This document shows, piece after piece, positions 53,938 to 64,000 of a stretch of DNA of 64,000 nucleotides. The notes beneath the pieces are model-generated. The model did no database searches, was not told where the DNA came from, and saw nothing but the letters and a program-made list of their open reading frames with translations. The first letter of the stretch is position 1; each line of letters starts with the position of its first letter. The translations under genes were made by a program, and so were the position numbers. This stretch comes from Polyporus tsugae (taxonomy: Eukaryota > Basidiomycota > Agaricomycetes > Polyporales > Polyporaceae): contig JAHRBS010000006.1 in assembly GCA_024305745.1 (NCBI GenBank), positions 1,862,501-1,926,500 of the forward strand. The letters are read 5' to 3'.

Positions 53938-56451
53938 ATGCACGGTACTCGGGCTTTCTTGTCCTCCGTAAGCGTCTTGGTCGCCAGCGTGGGCATTGTG
54001 TGCGCTCAAACCCCACCAAACTCCTTCCCCAATGCATGGCCTGGGCAGCCCACGGGACCGCTCAGCCCGGAGTGGCAGCAATGTGAGTCCCTCCTGGCTC
54101 ATCTTACGTCTGCGTTGTGGACCCAGCTCGATGACGCGTATGGTTTAGACTTCCAAGTGACTGCTCCCCTGCCTAACATCACGGACGTGAGTCTCGCACG
54201 CAGCTTTGCGGGCAACATTCCCGTGGACCGCGTCGGACATCCCAACGACACGTTCTTCTTCTGGGGCTTTGAGAACGTAGGGCGGCCCGGATCGCTCACT
54301 GTTCCTGCAAACGCCAACAATACCGATCCATGGATCTTGTGGGTGCAGGGAGGGTCAGTTTCAAAGTGAATAGACCGTGGCTTTTTTCTGACATTCCCGC
54401 TGTAGACCAGGTTCATCCGGCATGCTTGGTTTGGCTGTCGAGGTACGGTCTTCAAGGCTTACGTGTAACAACAACCAACTGACCATGGCGGTATAGAACG
54501 GTCCCATCCACGTGCTCCCTGATTACTCTTGGACTGTGAACCCGTACAGCTGGAACCAGCTTGCGGACACTATCTGGATCGACCAACCTGTTGGTAAAGT
54601 TCCCTCCCATCGTACGGCTACTCAAACACTCATTGTGCTACCAACAGGAACGGGGTTTTCTACTGCAGATTCGGCTGGATATGGTATGATTCTACCACGG
54701 TAACCTGGAAGCTATCTCATGTCTTCCGTTGGTACAGTCGCCGACGAAGACCAGATGGCCGAGGACTTCGTATGTCATTCAGTCATTGCTCACGATATTT
54801 ATGAAGTCGCTGACACGTCCCGTGACAGATCAACTTCCTCAGAAATCTTGTGAAAGTCTTCCCCAACCTGGCGACGCGACCCCTTTACCTAGCAGGCGAA
54901 AGTTACGCGGGACACTACATCGTAAGTTCAGTCTCTACAATGTACTCCCATCGTCAAATAATCAATGTCCGTATAGCCATACCTTTTGAAGCATTTGCTG
55001 CCACTGGACGACCCTCCCGTCAACATCGCCAAGATTGCCATAGGGAACGGTTTCATTGGCTCATACGGAACTAACCGGGAGATCCCAGTTGTGCGTTTTC
55101 CTATCGGTTGACCTGTACCTGCGATCCGACTGATCATTGGACTAGGTCACTCTCCTCGAATCTTTCCCAGAGCTCATCGGATACGATCCCGACGTTTTCA
55201 ACTATTTCAAGGAGCAGTGCGTCACGTCCCCGTCTTACCATAGGCTCCTCTATCCAGTTGTTGACGATCGGACAGACATCACCTCTGCGGGTTCGACCTC
55301 AATCTGACATACCCTCAAACAGGCGGCACTTTCCCGCCGCAGATCGTGACGTCTGGCCAGATCGTCAACCAGACTACCGCGTCTGCGAAACAGGCTCTGC
55401 TCACCACATCTTCGAGGAAACAGTTCATCTCCGAGTACGCTGAACGCATGCACAGCAACCCTGACATGAAGCGGGCGGTTGCCCTCGAGCACCGCGAAGA
55501 AGTCCGGTCGCAGTGGAAGCGCGACTTGACCGGGCGCCTGAACGGGACGATCGACCCCTGGTATGGTTGCGACGTTTGGCAGGAGATGTGGGACTACGCG
55601 TTCAACTTCACTTTCCCCTGGAGTATGTGTCGATCTTCTCTCCCTTGCATCGGAGTCGCTCACGATCGCATTCATCAGAGAACGGCACTCTGGACACCTT
55701 CGACATCCCCGACGCGCTCTCGCCCGAGGTCGACCTCGACCCGTCCGTCTTCCTCAACGACCCGCGCGTGCGCGCCGCCCTGCACGCGCCGCTCTCCAAG
55801 AACTGGACGCAGTCGTTCACGTACCCGTTCGGGAACGTCTACCTGAACAACACCCCGAACAGGCACGGCGACCTCTCCATCGAGCCCATCGTCTTCTTCA
55901 CGGACCTCTTCGCGAACTCGTCCGCCCAGGGCATCCCGTGGGTGTTCTACTCGGGCAACGACGACTCGCAGGACGCGCACCGCAGCACGGAGGTGATCAT
56001 CCAGAACTTCACCTTCGGGGGCGTCCAAGGCTTCGCGCGGCGGCCTGCGACGCCGTGGTACGGCGACGACGGCGCGATCGCGGGCGTCGTGCACCAGGAG
56101 CGGAACGTATCGTACGTCCTGTTCGACGGCGCGGGGCACCTGATCCCGGAGTACAAGCCGATGCAGTCGCTCGTGTTCCTGAGGGAGTTCATCCTGGGCA
56201 ACAACCCCAACGGGACGGTGCTCGATGACGGGACGGTGGTGGGCGGGGAGGATGCGACGTTGGCGAAGGACTACTTGTTTGGGGGAGGTGAGGTGTTCTA
56301 CGGGTCGTCGGCGACGGAAGGCACGCTCGTTGCGCCGAGCGCGAGCGTCGCGTCTTGGGAGAGCTTCTTGGCGGCTGCAACTACGACGTCTTCCGCAGGC
56401 CCTGTGGAGACCTCTGTATCGGCATCGACCCTGAGTCCAAGTTCGACTTGA
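53938..56451 (+). CDS. Secreted serine carboxypeptidase S10, tandem copy 1
   Basis: Removes C-terminal amino acids from peptides at acid pH; secreted or vacuolar. Eleven exons in phase: 53938-54082, 54149-54353, 54406-54442, 54497-54593, 54648-54683, 54738-54769, 54829-54921, 54977-55090, 55146-55216, 55276-55622 and 55679-56451, giving 649 aa. It has a signal peptide (SSVSVLVASVGIVCAQ). Motifs: GGPGSSGM (oxyanion region), WNQLADTIWIDQPVGTGFS, GESYAGHYI with nucleophile Ser at about residue 209, VFYSGNDDSQ with the catalytic Asp, and FDGAGHLIP with the catalytic His. Many NxT/NxS sites fit secretion. About 110 residues follow the His, ending in a Ser/Thr-rich tail without the hydrophobic segment seen in copy 2. 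Confidence 0.94.
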
Positions 56452-57336
56452 GCGCATGGACAACCAGTTGCTGTACCGTAGTTGTTCTACGAATCCCGGA
56501 CTTTTCGTGGTTACTCCGGTGTTTTATCAATTTGGACGCCGGTTTCGCTGTGCTTTGCAAATAGTATTGACCTCTGATGTTTCCATGCCGTTTAGTCTTG
56601 TGATGATACCGTACTGGGGAGTCTTCGCTAGTCCACGCGTGACGTCACGCGTTTCAGACTCCGGCCCGGGGGTGTCCCGAGTGTCGCCAGCAGCAGCCAG
56701 CACTTTCACCAGCGACGTCGACTACTGCCGCAAGCTTAAGACCATCCAGAGCTTGCTCAAACTTCTGCGCCCCTGAGGCCTGAGGCCTGAAAAATGATTA
56801 TCTATGAATCCACGGACGCGCATGTAACTTACGTACAGCTCAGGGCCCTGGGACTATAGAACTTCTCTGGAGGCCTCGATGTCCTCAGATCATACCATAT
56901 CATCATCATTGCCTCGTCACGGGCACCGCGGGCCCCAAGGCCTCTCTGTCCAACTGGACCAAGTCGAAGATTCTCTGTATATTTTGGGAACAACTTTCAA
57001 AAATAACCAGGTGCGTCGTGCCAAATAGCCGTATGGCCAAATATAACAGCCACTCACTGGCTCGTAGAGTTTCACCCGTCCCGGACGCCGCGCTGTTCTT
57101 CTACATCGGCCCTTGCACCGCGGTCTCCTCCGAGGTAGTTGGCCTACTGTCGCCAGTATCACAAGTGCACGGGCGACGTTATCGTGAGCGGTACTTGACA
57201 TGTCTTCCATCTCAGCGAGCCATGGAGATTGGTCAAGGCGAGCAGCGGTGTGCCTTGCACCTGCGATTGAAGTTCATATCCGTGGCAAAGCTCGCTCAAT
57301 CTCTGGTATATAAGAGAGAGTTAGAGAACATCCGCC
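56452..57336. other. Spacer between tandem carboxypeptidase genes
   Basis: 885 bp with the 3' flank of copy 1 and promoter of copy 2. It includes a short tandem CCTGAGG at about 56775-56790. No gene was recognised. Confidence 0.5.
57307..57313 (+). promoter_or_regulatory. Candidate TATA box of carboxypeptidase gene 2
   Basis: TATATAA ends 23 bp upstream of the start codon at 57337. If this is the true TATA element, transcription would begin near or just past that ATG, so either the leader is very short, the element is not used, or the start lies elsewhere. The copy 1 arrangement supports the ATG at 57337. Confidence 0.45.
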
Positions 57337-59923
57337 ATGCAAGTCGCCATGACCATCCCATATTTCCTCCTTCTTTTCACCATCTTGTCGGGGAGCCAGA
57401 TCTTCGCACAACGGACGGTGCCGCCCAACTCTTTCCCTCACGTCTGGCCTGGCCAGCCTAGGACGCCTTTCGGGCCCGATTGGCAAGACTGTACGTTTTC
57501 CACATAGCTTCACTGTGCCTACCGCTGAAGGTTTGTCGTATAACGTGCAGACTTCGAGGTCAAATATCCATTGCCGAATCTTACGCACATAACGCTGCCT
57601 CGTAGCTTCGCTGGGAACATCCTGGTAAACCGCGCAGACCACTTCAATAACACGTTGTTCTTCTGGGGTTTCGAGCGGCAGGGAACGAACGGCACTCTTA
57701 CCGCGCCTGCCACCGAAAACAACACCGAACCTTGGATCATTTGGCTCCAGGGCGGGTATGTTCCGGGCAATGATGCGATAGGTTAGGTTTCTGACACATC
57801 GCCTCGCAGGCCAGGGTCTTCCAGCATGCTCGGATTGGCTAAAGAGGTGCGGTGGTTACCAAGAGTGGTTAGACTGGTTCACGTCTACGCGTCATTTCCA
57901 ACCAGAACGGACCTATACACATTACGAGCAACGGCTCGTGGGTGGCCAACCCTTTCAGTTGGAACACTCTGGCCGATACGATATGGATAGACCAACCTGT
58001 AGGTAAGTACAGCCGCCGTCGCATTGCATTGGCGTCACTCCTCATCTCCTGGGGTTAGGTACCGGCTACTCGACTTCAGATAGGCAGGGATACAGTAAGT
58101 ACAGCTCGTCCTTCTTGCACTATCCGCAACGCACCGCCTCCTCCAGTCACCAATGAGGATCAGATGGGAGAAGATTTCGTGCGTTTCCAAATCCTCCTTA
58201 TATTTCATGCGGTCCGTTGTGATGCCCTCCCCGCCAGCTTGGTTTCTTGACGAACTTTGTCAGTGTCTTCCCGAGCCTCGCGAGGCGCCCACTTTACCTG
58301 ATGGGCGAGAGCTATGCGGGCACGTTCATCGTGGGTTCCTTCAGGTTTAAGCCCGGTCATCGAGTATCGCAGCTAACGAATGGCGCAGCCTTACATCGTC
58401 GAGCATCTCTTCTCCGCATCGAATCCTCCAGTAAACTTGCGCAAAGTAGCAATTGGGAACGGCTTTTTGGGGTCTTTTGCGACCGTTAGGCACCTACCGG
58501 TCGTATGTTTTTTTCCCGTCCTTTATCCTGAAAACCAAAGCCAACGATCCTCTTGTAGATCAATATTCTTGAAACTTATCCCGCCATCATCGGATACGAC
58601 GAAGATGTCTTTAACTACTTCAGAGAGCAGTGAGCCATTCTTCCACTGCTCGTACGAATATCTCACTTTTCTGACGAGGGCGCGATGACAGGCACCACCT
58701 CTGTGGGTTTGATCTTAACTTGACATATCCACAAATTGGCGGGACATTCCCAACCTTGAACCTGACACCGGGCTTGCGGGCGACACTCCTCGATCCTAAA
58801 GACTCGAGGGTTGACCGCCGTGATGTCCCCTCATGGGAGAAGTTGCTCCTGAAAAGGCTCGTAGCGCGCGAGCCCCATCCCTCGGCGAAGAGGTCCGAGC
58901 ATGGCGCACACCGAGAGACAAAGAGAGCCCAGTGGAAGCGGGATGTCGCCGGACAAACCATCCTCGATCCGTGGTACGGCTGCGACCTGTTCGACGAGAT
59001 GTGGGACTATGCTCTCAACTTCACGTTCCCCTGGAGTACGTACCCTATCTCCATTCTCCATTGCCGCATATGTTCGTATTCATCCGCTCCCCCGCGCTGC
59101 GCTAGCGAACGGCCGCGTCGACTACTACGACATCCCCGACGCGACGAACCCCGAGCCGCCTCTAGACCCCTCTCCCTTCCTCAACTCCCCCTCCGTCCGC
59201 GCCGCCCTGCACGCCCCGACCTCGAAGAACTGGTCCGGCAACTTCACGTACCCCTTCGGGTCCGTGTACGACCTCTCGCGCGGCAACCCGCCGCACGGCG
59301 ACCCGTCCGTCGCGCCCGTCGCGTTCCTCACCCCCCTCCTCGCCAACGCGTCCGCGCGCGACGTCCCCTTCGTGTTCTTCTCGGGCAACGACGACTCCGA
59401 CATCCAGCACCGCGCGACCGAGGTCGTCATCCAAAACATTACGTTCGGGGGCACGCAGGGCTTCACAAAGCGGCCCGCGACGCCGTGGTTCGACGACGCG
59501 GGCGCGCGCGCGGGGATCGTGCACCAGGAGCGCAACGTGACGTACGTGCTGTTCGAGGGCGCGGGGCACGAGGTGCCGCAGTGGCGCCCCGCGCGGGCGC
59601 TCGTATTCTTGCGCGAGTTCGTGCTCGGCGACAACCCTAACGGGACGATGCGCGCCGACGGGACGGTCGTCGGCGGGGAGGACGCCGCGCTCGCGGGGGA
59701 GTACTTGGCAGGCGGGGGCGAGATCTTCTACGGGTCGGCGAGGACGGAGGGGACGTGGACGTGGCCGAGCGCGACGAGAGCGGCGTGGGACAAGTTTATC
59801 GCGACGGCCACTCTGGGCACGACGACGCCGGCCTCGCCGACCAACGGAGCGGCAGTGGAGAGCTACAAGTGCGGCTTCTTGCTCGCCGCAATCGTTGGGG
59901 TGGCAGTTCTCATTTCGGTGTAA
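57337..59923 (+). CDS. Serine carboxypeptidase S10, tandem copy 2, GPI-type tail
   Basis: Same family and same 11-exon plan as copy 1, with matching exon lengths for exons 2-9. Exons: 57337-57490, 57551-57755, 57810-57846, 57906-58002, 58059-58094, 58147-58178, 58238-58330, 58389-58502, 58559-58629, 58692-59035 and 59106-59923, giving 666 aa. The signal peptide covers MQVAMTIPYFLLLFTILSG. Motifs: GGPGSSSM, DTIWIDQPVGTGYS, GESYAGTFI with Ser at about residue 212, VFFSGNDDSD and FEGAGHEVP. Unlike copy 1 the C-terminus ends in a small-residue linker plus a hydrophobic tail (CGFLLAAIVGVAVLISV), suggesting a GPI anchor or membrane tether. Exon 11 is markedly GC-rich. A recent tandem duplication with divergence is the simplest reading. 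Confidence 0.94.
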
Positions 59924-60242
59924 AAACTTGCTGATATTGTTAGGCGGGGACAAAGTATTCGAACGAAGCAGTCTCTTAAATCGTGGCAGCGGATTGCCGC
60001 TCTCTATGTACAGTAGAAACATCGAATAACAACGATGAAGTTGAACTTTTGACGGAGGTGTCGTCGACACAAGGCATCAGATATCCAGGCAACAGAGGCA
60101 CAACCCTCTCAATCACGACGGAGGCCTTGTTTAGACACACGAGACGACGGAGGATGGGGGCGCATACACAAATAATTTCGAACAAGTTGGTCACAAAGTG
60201 CAACATGAACAATGGATGCTTGTGCGAGAACCCGCCACTGCC
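59924..60242. other. Spacer between convergent carboxypeptidase and CstF64 genes
   Basis: Holds two 3' flanks. If the last intron of the CstF64 gene is not used, that protein would instead end at 60270. Nothing else recognised. Confidence 0.5.
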
Positions 60243-61830
60243 TCAGTTGCCGACACCAAATTGTCTCCGCTACGAACCACAGTTAGCACGGATGACGACC
60301 ACTGCAAGAAACGACGTCAGACATACCAACTGCACGATCTGTTCCCGCTCTTTCGGCGGCAGTGTGTTGAGCTGCTCTGGAGTCAGGTTCAGCACTTGCA
60401 TCAACATATCCTGTAGAGCGCGCCTAACGTCAGTCCATTTTCGTACAATCCTGAAACCAAGGATGCCATACCCTCTGAGACTGGTCGAATTCTGGCATCC
60501 CTCCAGGCTGAGCGGGGGGTGCGGGCGGAGGTAGATGCATGGTAGATGGCTGCATATGTGGGGGGGGAATCTGTTGTGGGTGCGCGACGGCCGGAGGTGC
60601 TGGTGGAGGAGGACCACGGTAGTAAGGTGGCATCTGCGGGGGCGGCTGTGCATACATGTTCGGGGGAGGGACCGGGGGCGTCTGGTGTTGTATGGGCGTG
60701 TGTGACGGAGGCATTGGGGGCGCATACATGGACGCAGGCGGAGGTGCGGACGCTGACATGTATGGAGGAGGCGCAAGATGCGCAGGTTGTGCTGGCGCTG
60801 GCGCTGGAGCCGCAGGAGGGATGGCTGCGCCTGTCGCGGCGAGCATTTTCTGGGACAGAGGTGTGAGGACGCGGAAGGTGTAGGAGACAAATTGGACACA
60901 TACATTTAGGATGTCGGAGGGAAAGATCTTATGCAAGAGGAGTGCTTGGAATAGCGCGTATCCCAGTTGGGGATGCGCGACCAAGAGTGCACGAGCTTGT
61001 TCTGGGTGTGTAATGATGAACGCCTGTGGGTCGTGTGCCAGCCAGTCAAACCGTCAATGACATGAAAAGCAGCAGAAGCGAGGATACGGACCTTCATCTG
61101 TGCCAACACTTCGAGAATCTGACTAGGGTCAGCAGTCGCGAGTACGTGGCTGATCGCATCCAGCGCATTGGTCCCTGGTCCGAGCGGGACGCCCTTAGGC
61201 AAACGTTGAAGAAAAGCGTTGGGATCATGACCCCGACCATGCCGGCTTTCATGTCTGTCGCCATGCCGTTCGCGATCGTTGCGTTCGCGCCATTGGGCGC
61301 GTGTCTCGCCGCCGTCTATGATCTCGCCACGTACCGTTGTCTTCCCCTCAAGGAACGGATCAGAGTCTGCGAGATCAATTCGTAGCGGTCGACCACCGAT
61401 TTCTTGCCCGTTGAGATTGCGGACCGCCGAGGCAGCGGTCTCGTGGTCTAATAACATCGGAGGTTAGTATATGCGGAAGAAAATGTCCGATTTGCAACGT
61501 ACCAGCAAACTCGCAGAACCCATACCCTTTCGGCTTGCCTGTGTCTCTGTCAAATACTAGTCTGCGATGCAGATATGACATGAGAATGGGAATGATGTGG
61601 TAGGGGGGGCGATGACTCACCGAAGACCGACAACCTGACCGACACTTCTAAAGACTTCTATCAGTTGCTCCTAAGCGTTCTACCGTGAGCATGGACTCGT
61701 CTCTCTCCACTCGCTGGATAACTGACCTCCGCCATATTGTACGGGACATTCCCCACTGCGTGCCCAAATAGCTCGGTGACTGGTGCGGACATATGATGGA
61801 GAGAAACGCACCGAAGACCACTTTGCTCAT
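60243..61830 (-). CDS. RNA15: Cleavage stimulation factor CstF64 / Rna15
   Basis: RNA-binding subunit of the pre-mRNA 3'-end cleavage and polyadenylation complex, nuclear. Nine exons: 61830-61812, 61755-61727, 61670-61621, 61561-61503, 61447-61092, 61023-60904, 60849-60472, 60410-60327 and 60269-60243, giving 373 aa. The N-terminal RRM reads VVFVGNVPYNMAEEQLIEVF, then [20 protein letters not shown], with the RNP2 and RNP1 motifs. The hinge domain contains DPSQILEVLAQMKAFIITHP and HPQLGYALFQALLL, the binding site for CstF77 in relatives. A Pro/Met/Ala-rich middle follows. The C-terminal bundle is MLMQVLNLTPEQLNTLPPKE. The last intron is my inference; read-through ends at 60270 with a less typical tail. 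Confidence 0.94.
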
Positions 61831-62698
61831 TTTGCCAAATGTCTCTCCCCTTCGCACCTTCCCCTGGTCCTTTTGATTTCGCGTTGCAAATAAAACAGCG
61901 GTATTGCTCTGGGATACGGCCCAGGCGGTTGACTGGGACTGTGTGGCGAGGCTTGGTTGAGTGTTCGATCAAGAATGTTGCACTTGCACTTCGAGAAAAC
62001 TTGAGTGTCGTTGGAGCAGTCAGTCACGCTCACACGTTGGTCGGGCAGATATTGAAGTGAACAAGGAGCCGACAGTAGAAAGGACAAGAGGATAGCAAGC
62101 TGCTGTTTCGTGCCCGTCAACGGGACGTTGTGGTCGGAGGCAAGGTCAGAACCGCCTGGCGCCCATACGCATGTTGGGCAACTTGGGGCGGCGCTTATAC
62201 CTAGGCTCCTTTGTTGAAGAACACCACCAGTCCACCACTGTTCCACCGCCGTTCTACACTTGACCTTTCCTGAATGATGCGCCGCAGACAAATGCACAAA
62301 TTCACTCGAGCTACTGGAGGATGGAAAATTGCAGTCTGTCGCCGAGACACAGTTTCGTTGACTCCCAAGTCGGTAGAAGCCCACTTCTGGCTTGAGTTCG
62401 CCTTCGGTGACCGTCGTCGACATTCCCCTGGGGATAGTCTTAGAAGGTAGGTCATTGACAATTCCACCTTGTAAGTGCAGCCATAACTATCAAAGCTTTA
62501 TTTCCATAGCATTGATTTGTCACCGGTACGCCCTGTGTCTTTGCGTCCTTGTCTTGCGATCGTTGACGAAACCATACGCATTCAGGACTGAGGTTTATCT
62601 TCAAGCTAAACATTGTCTCATGTTCCGATGGAGCTTCACAGTACTGTTGTGGAAGCGGCCGCGCTGATCTTGTGCACAGTGCCTAAAATATTCGCCGT
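61831..62698. other. Intergenic region upstream of the CstF64 gene
   Basis: A minus-strand ORF of about 198 codons (62423-61830) reaches the CstF64 start region, but it has no motif and would overlap that gene's promoter, so it is not called. The CstF64 promoter must lie here. Confidence 0.45.
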
Positions 62699-62995
62699 CG
62701 GGGCTCCTCCAGATTGACGAACGCCTCGGTCTTGAGCGGTGGTTCCAGGGTCAGCCGGAGATGAGACAAGCCATCTCTGAATCCAACCCTTACCAAAGGG
62801 CTGAAGAAAGACACGGCTATGCTGACCGCCGGAGTGTCGGTACTGATGTTAGGCAAATGTAAGTCTCCTGTATCTGCGTCGTAGCGCCGTGTGTTTGTTA
62901 CGCTGCTCCTCCACAGACCCACACGCATGTCATTCTACGATAAGGACGGCCGGATATCATCTCGGCAGGCTCGCAGATCATGTCCAATGTGCACA
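62699..62995 (+). other. Possible coding fragment of an unknown gene
   Basis: A plus-strand segment from a CCTCCAG acceptor (about 62712) reads IDERLGLERWFQGQPEMRQA and continues to a GTAAGT donor at about 62859. After an intron ending CACAG (about 62918) the frame continues with MSFYDKDGRISSRQARRSCP and a CPMC pair. Composition and splice signals look gene-like, but I see no start, no family and no firm end. It could be a short basidiomycete protein or a relic. Confidence 0.3.
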
Positions 62996-63479
62996 CTTAA
63001 GTGCAATGTTTCTGTTTCCTGCTGGAGATGGGATCGTAGGCGGCGTTGCGGAAGCTCGTACGAGACAGAGTGTTGTTCAGGTATACGTGAATCGTGATTA
63101 TCAATCCATCTGCTGTGGCACATACAGCGGCCAACAAGATTGCGATTCGCACGGCTGGAGAGCGCATCTGTCAAATGTCACCTTCCCGCCGGAGGATCTT
63201 CGACTTGGCCCTGCTTCCCTCCCCTCCCTCGCATTCACTTGGACAACCCGTGCTTCCCATGCCGTGTGCTCTCGTACACGGCCTCTCGACGAACGTTTCC
63301 ACGACGCTTCCCATTTTATCCCCCGAGAACTTCGGCGGCTAGGCTAACCACCTGATCTGGTAATCATCGAACTCTTCGCAAACTCTGTCGTGCGCCCTAG
63401 ACAGAGTGCTGAAACCTAAGCCAGAGCGACAAAAGCAAGACCTGTCCCCCGCATGTAAGCAGCACTCCCTGCCACCACC
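62996..63479. other. Spacer before the terminal DUF6533 gene
   Basis: Several short overlapping ORFs without motifs. The last part is the promoter of the DUF6533 gene. Confidence 0.4.
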
Positions 63480-63980
63480 ATGTCCCTTTCGTCCCTACTT
63501 CCTCTCATCTCGCTCTTGCCTCCCGATGTGTCCATCGCCGAAGGGCTAGAATTGTTCTTTCAGGTTATGCAAGACACATTTACGACAAACCTCGTTGCGG
63601 GTAAGTTTCCTGCCTCTTGGGGAATCCATCATTAATTCGACTCCTAGCGGCTGCGGTAACTTGGATCGGATATGACATCTGCTTGACATTTGCTGAGGAG
63701 GTGTGTCTGAGCCCAATCCCTCCTTATGTTCGGGCAGCTTACCAACGGATTTAATAGGTCGAGCTCGTGTGGAAGTCAGTTCCGTGGGAAGGACCGATCC
63801 CATAGGTGGAAATTTGACATATTCTCGCATTGTAATAGAGCACGGTGGACGTTAGCGAAAATCGTCTACATTGCTGTCAGATATTATGGCTTCGCCGCGG
63901 CATTGTAAGTGTGCTGTACCTATATGTTTCTGTTGGTATATTTAATTAGGCCTGTAGATTCTATTTCGTCGGTGAGACGC
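63480..63980 (+). CDS. DUF6533-type membrane protein, 5' part only
   Basis: Start of a multi-pass membrane protein of the basidiomycete DUF6533 family, function unknown. Exons seen: 63480-63600, 63648-63700, 63758-63774 (only 17 nt) and 63839-63904, all in phase; the next acceptor is around 63957 and the gene runs off the window. The reading gives MSLSSLLPLISLLPP, then VTWIGYDICLTFAEEVELVW and KIVYIAVRYYGFAAAL, which match the family pattern of an acidic 'DE-E-W' turn followed by an aromatic membrane helix (kin to LLYDILLTIDEEV-type sequences). The start is the first ATG in frame. The 3' end, and so the total length, cannot be seen. Confidence 0.75.
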
Positions 63981-64000
63981 ATCATTATGCGTAGAGGCCT

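Noticed and set aside
55675..56463. Minus-strand ORF of about 262 codons
   Set aside because: Antisense of carboxypeptidase copy 1's last exon; Arg/Val-rich as expected for a shadow frame.
59162..60070. Minus-strand ORF of about 302 codons
   Set aside because: Antisense of the GC-rich last exon of carboxypeptidase copy 2.
61830..62423. Minus-strand ORF starting MSTTVTEGELKPEVG
   Set aside because: Has an ATG but no domain, and it would occupy the CstF64 promoter; kept out for lack of support.

Overview
This window reads as nuclear DNA of a filamentous basidiomycete, most likely an Agaricomycete. The signs are GC-rich coding sequence, genes split by many introns of about 50-60 nt with GTRNGT donors and CTRAY-type branch points, a DUF6533 membrane protein, secreted plant-cell-wall and peptide-degrading enzymes, and KNH/Kre9-like Ser/Thr-rich wall proteins. 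Placement near the Polyporales is a guess. All gene models were built by hand from reading frame, splice signals and exon phase; no search was run, and family names rest on recognised motifs.

Layout. 1-2.3 kb: an NCS1 purine/cytosine permease (+). 2.3-7.8 kb: a long stretch with no convincing gene. 7.8-11.8 kb: a 1192-aa Zn2Cys6 transcription factor (+). 14.0-18.8 kb: two convergent secreted uronate-acting enzymes, a 14-exon endopolygalacturonase (+) and a GPI-type alginate-lyase-fold protein (-). 19.9-21.8 kb: tRNA-Gly(GCC) and a KNH-like wall protein. 22.3-29.4 kb: a non-RD protein kinase (-), splicing factor SYF2 (+) and the DNA-end-resection factor Ctp1/Sae2/CtIP (+). 30.2-35 kb: an F-box-like protein (+), a small duplicated scrap of the Ctp1 gene, and GPI1 (-), whose reading frame seems broken once. 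36.4-40.5 kb: a molybdopterin-binding-domain protein (-), a second tRNA-Gly(GCC) (-) and a second KNH-like protein (-). 41.1-51.3 kb: a SET-domain protein (+), a triose-phosphate/nucleotide-sugar-type transporter (-), an acidic RING protein (+), a type-B carboxylesterase (-) and an unrecognised 409-aa protein (-). 51.7-53.2 kb: a frameshifted, C-terminally truncated flavin monooxygenase, probably a pseudogene. 53.9-59.9 kb: two tandem serine carboxypeptidases with the same 11-exon plan. 60.2-61.8 kb: the cleavage-stimulation factor CstF64/Rna15 (-). 63.5 kb to the end: the 5' part of a DUF6533 gene.

How the genes relate. Most are unrelated housekeeping neighbours, as usual in fungi. Two local groupings look meaningful: the pectin/uronate pair, and the tandem carboxypeptidases. 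Several predicted GPI-anchored proteins share the window with GPI1, which acts in the first step of GPI synthesis; this is probably coincidence. No defence island, CRISPR array, intact transposon or biosynthetic cluster was seen, and I found no clear candidate for a wholly new system. The observations most worth checking are the two broken reading frames, the duplicated Ctp1 fragment and the paired tRNA-Gly/KNH-like loci.
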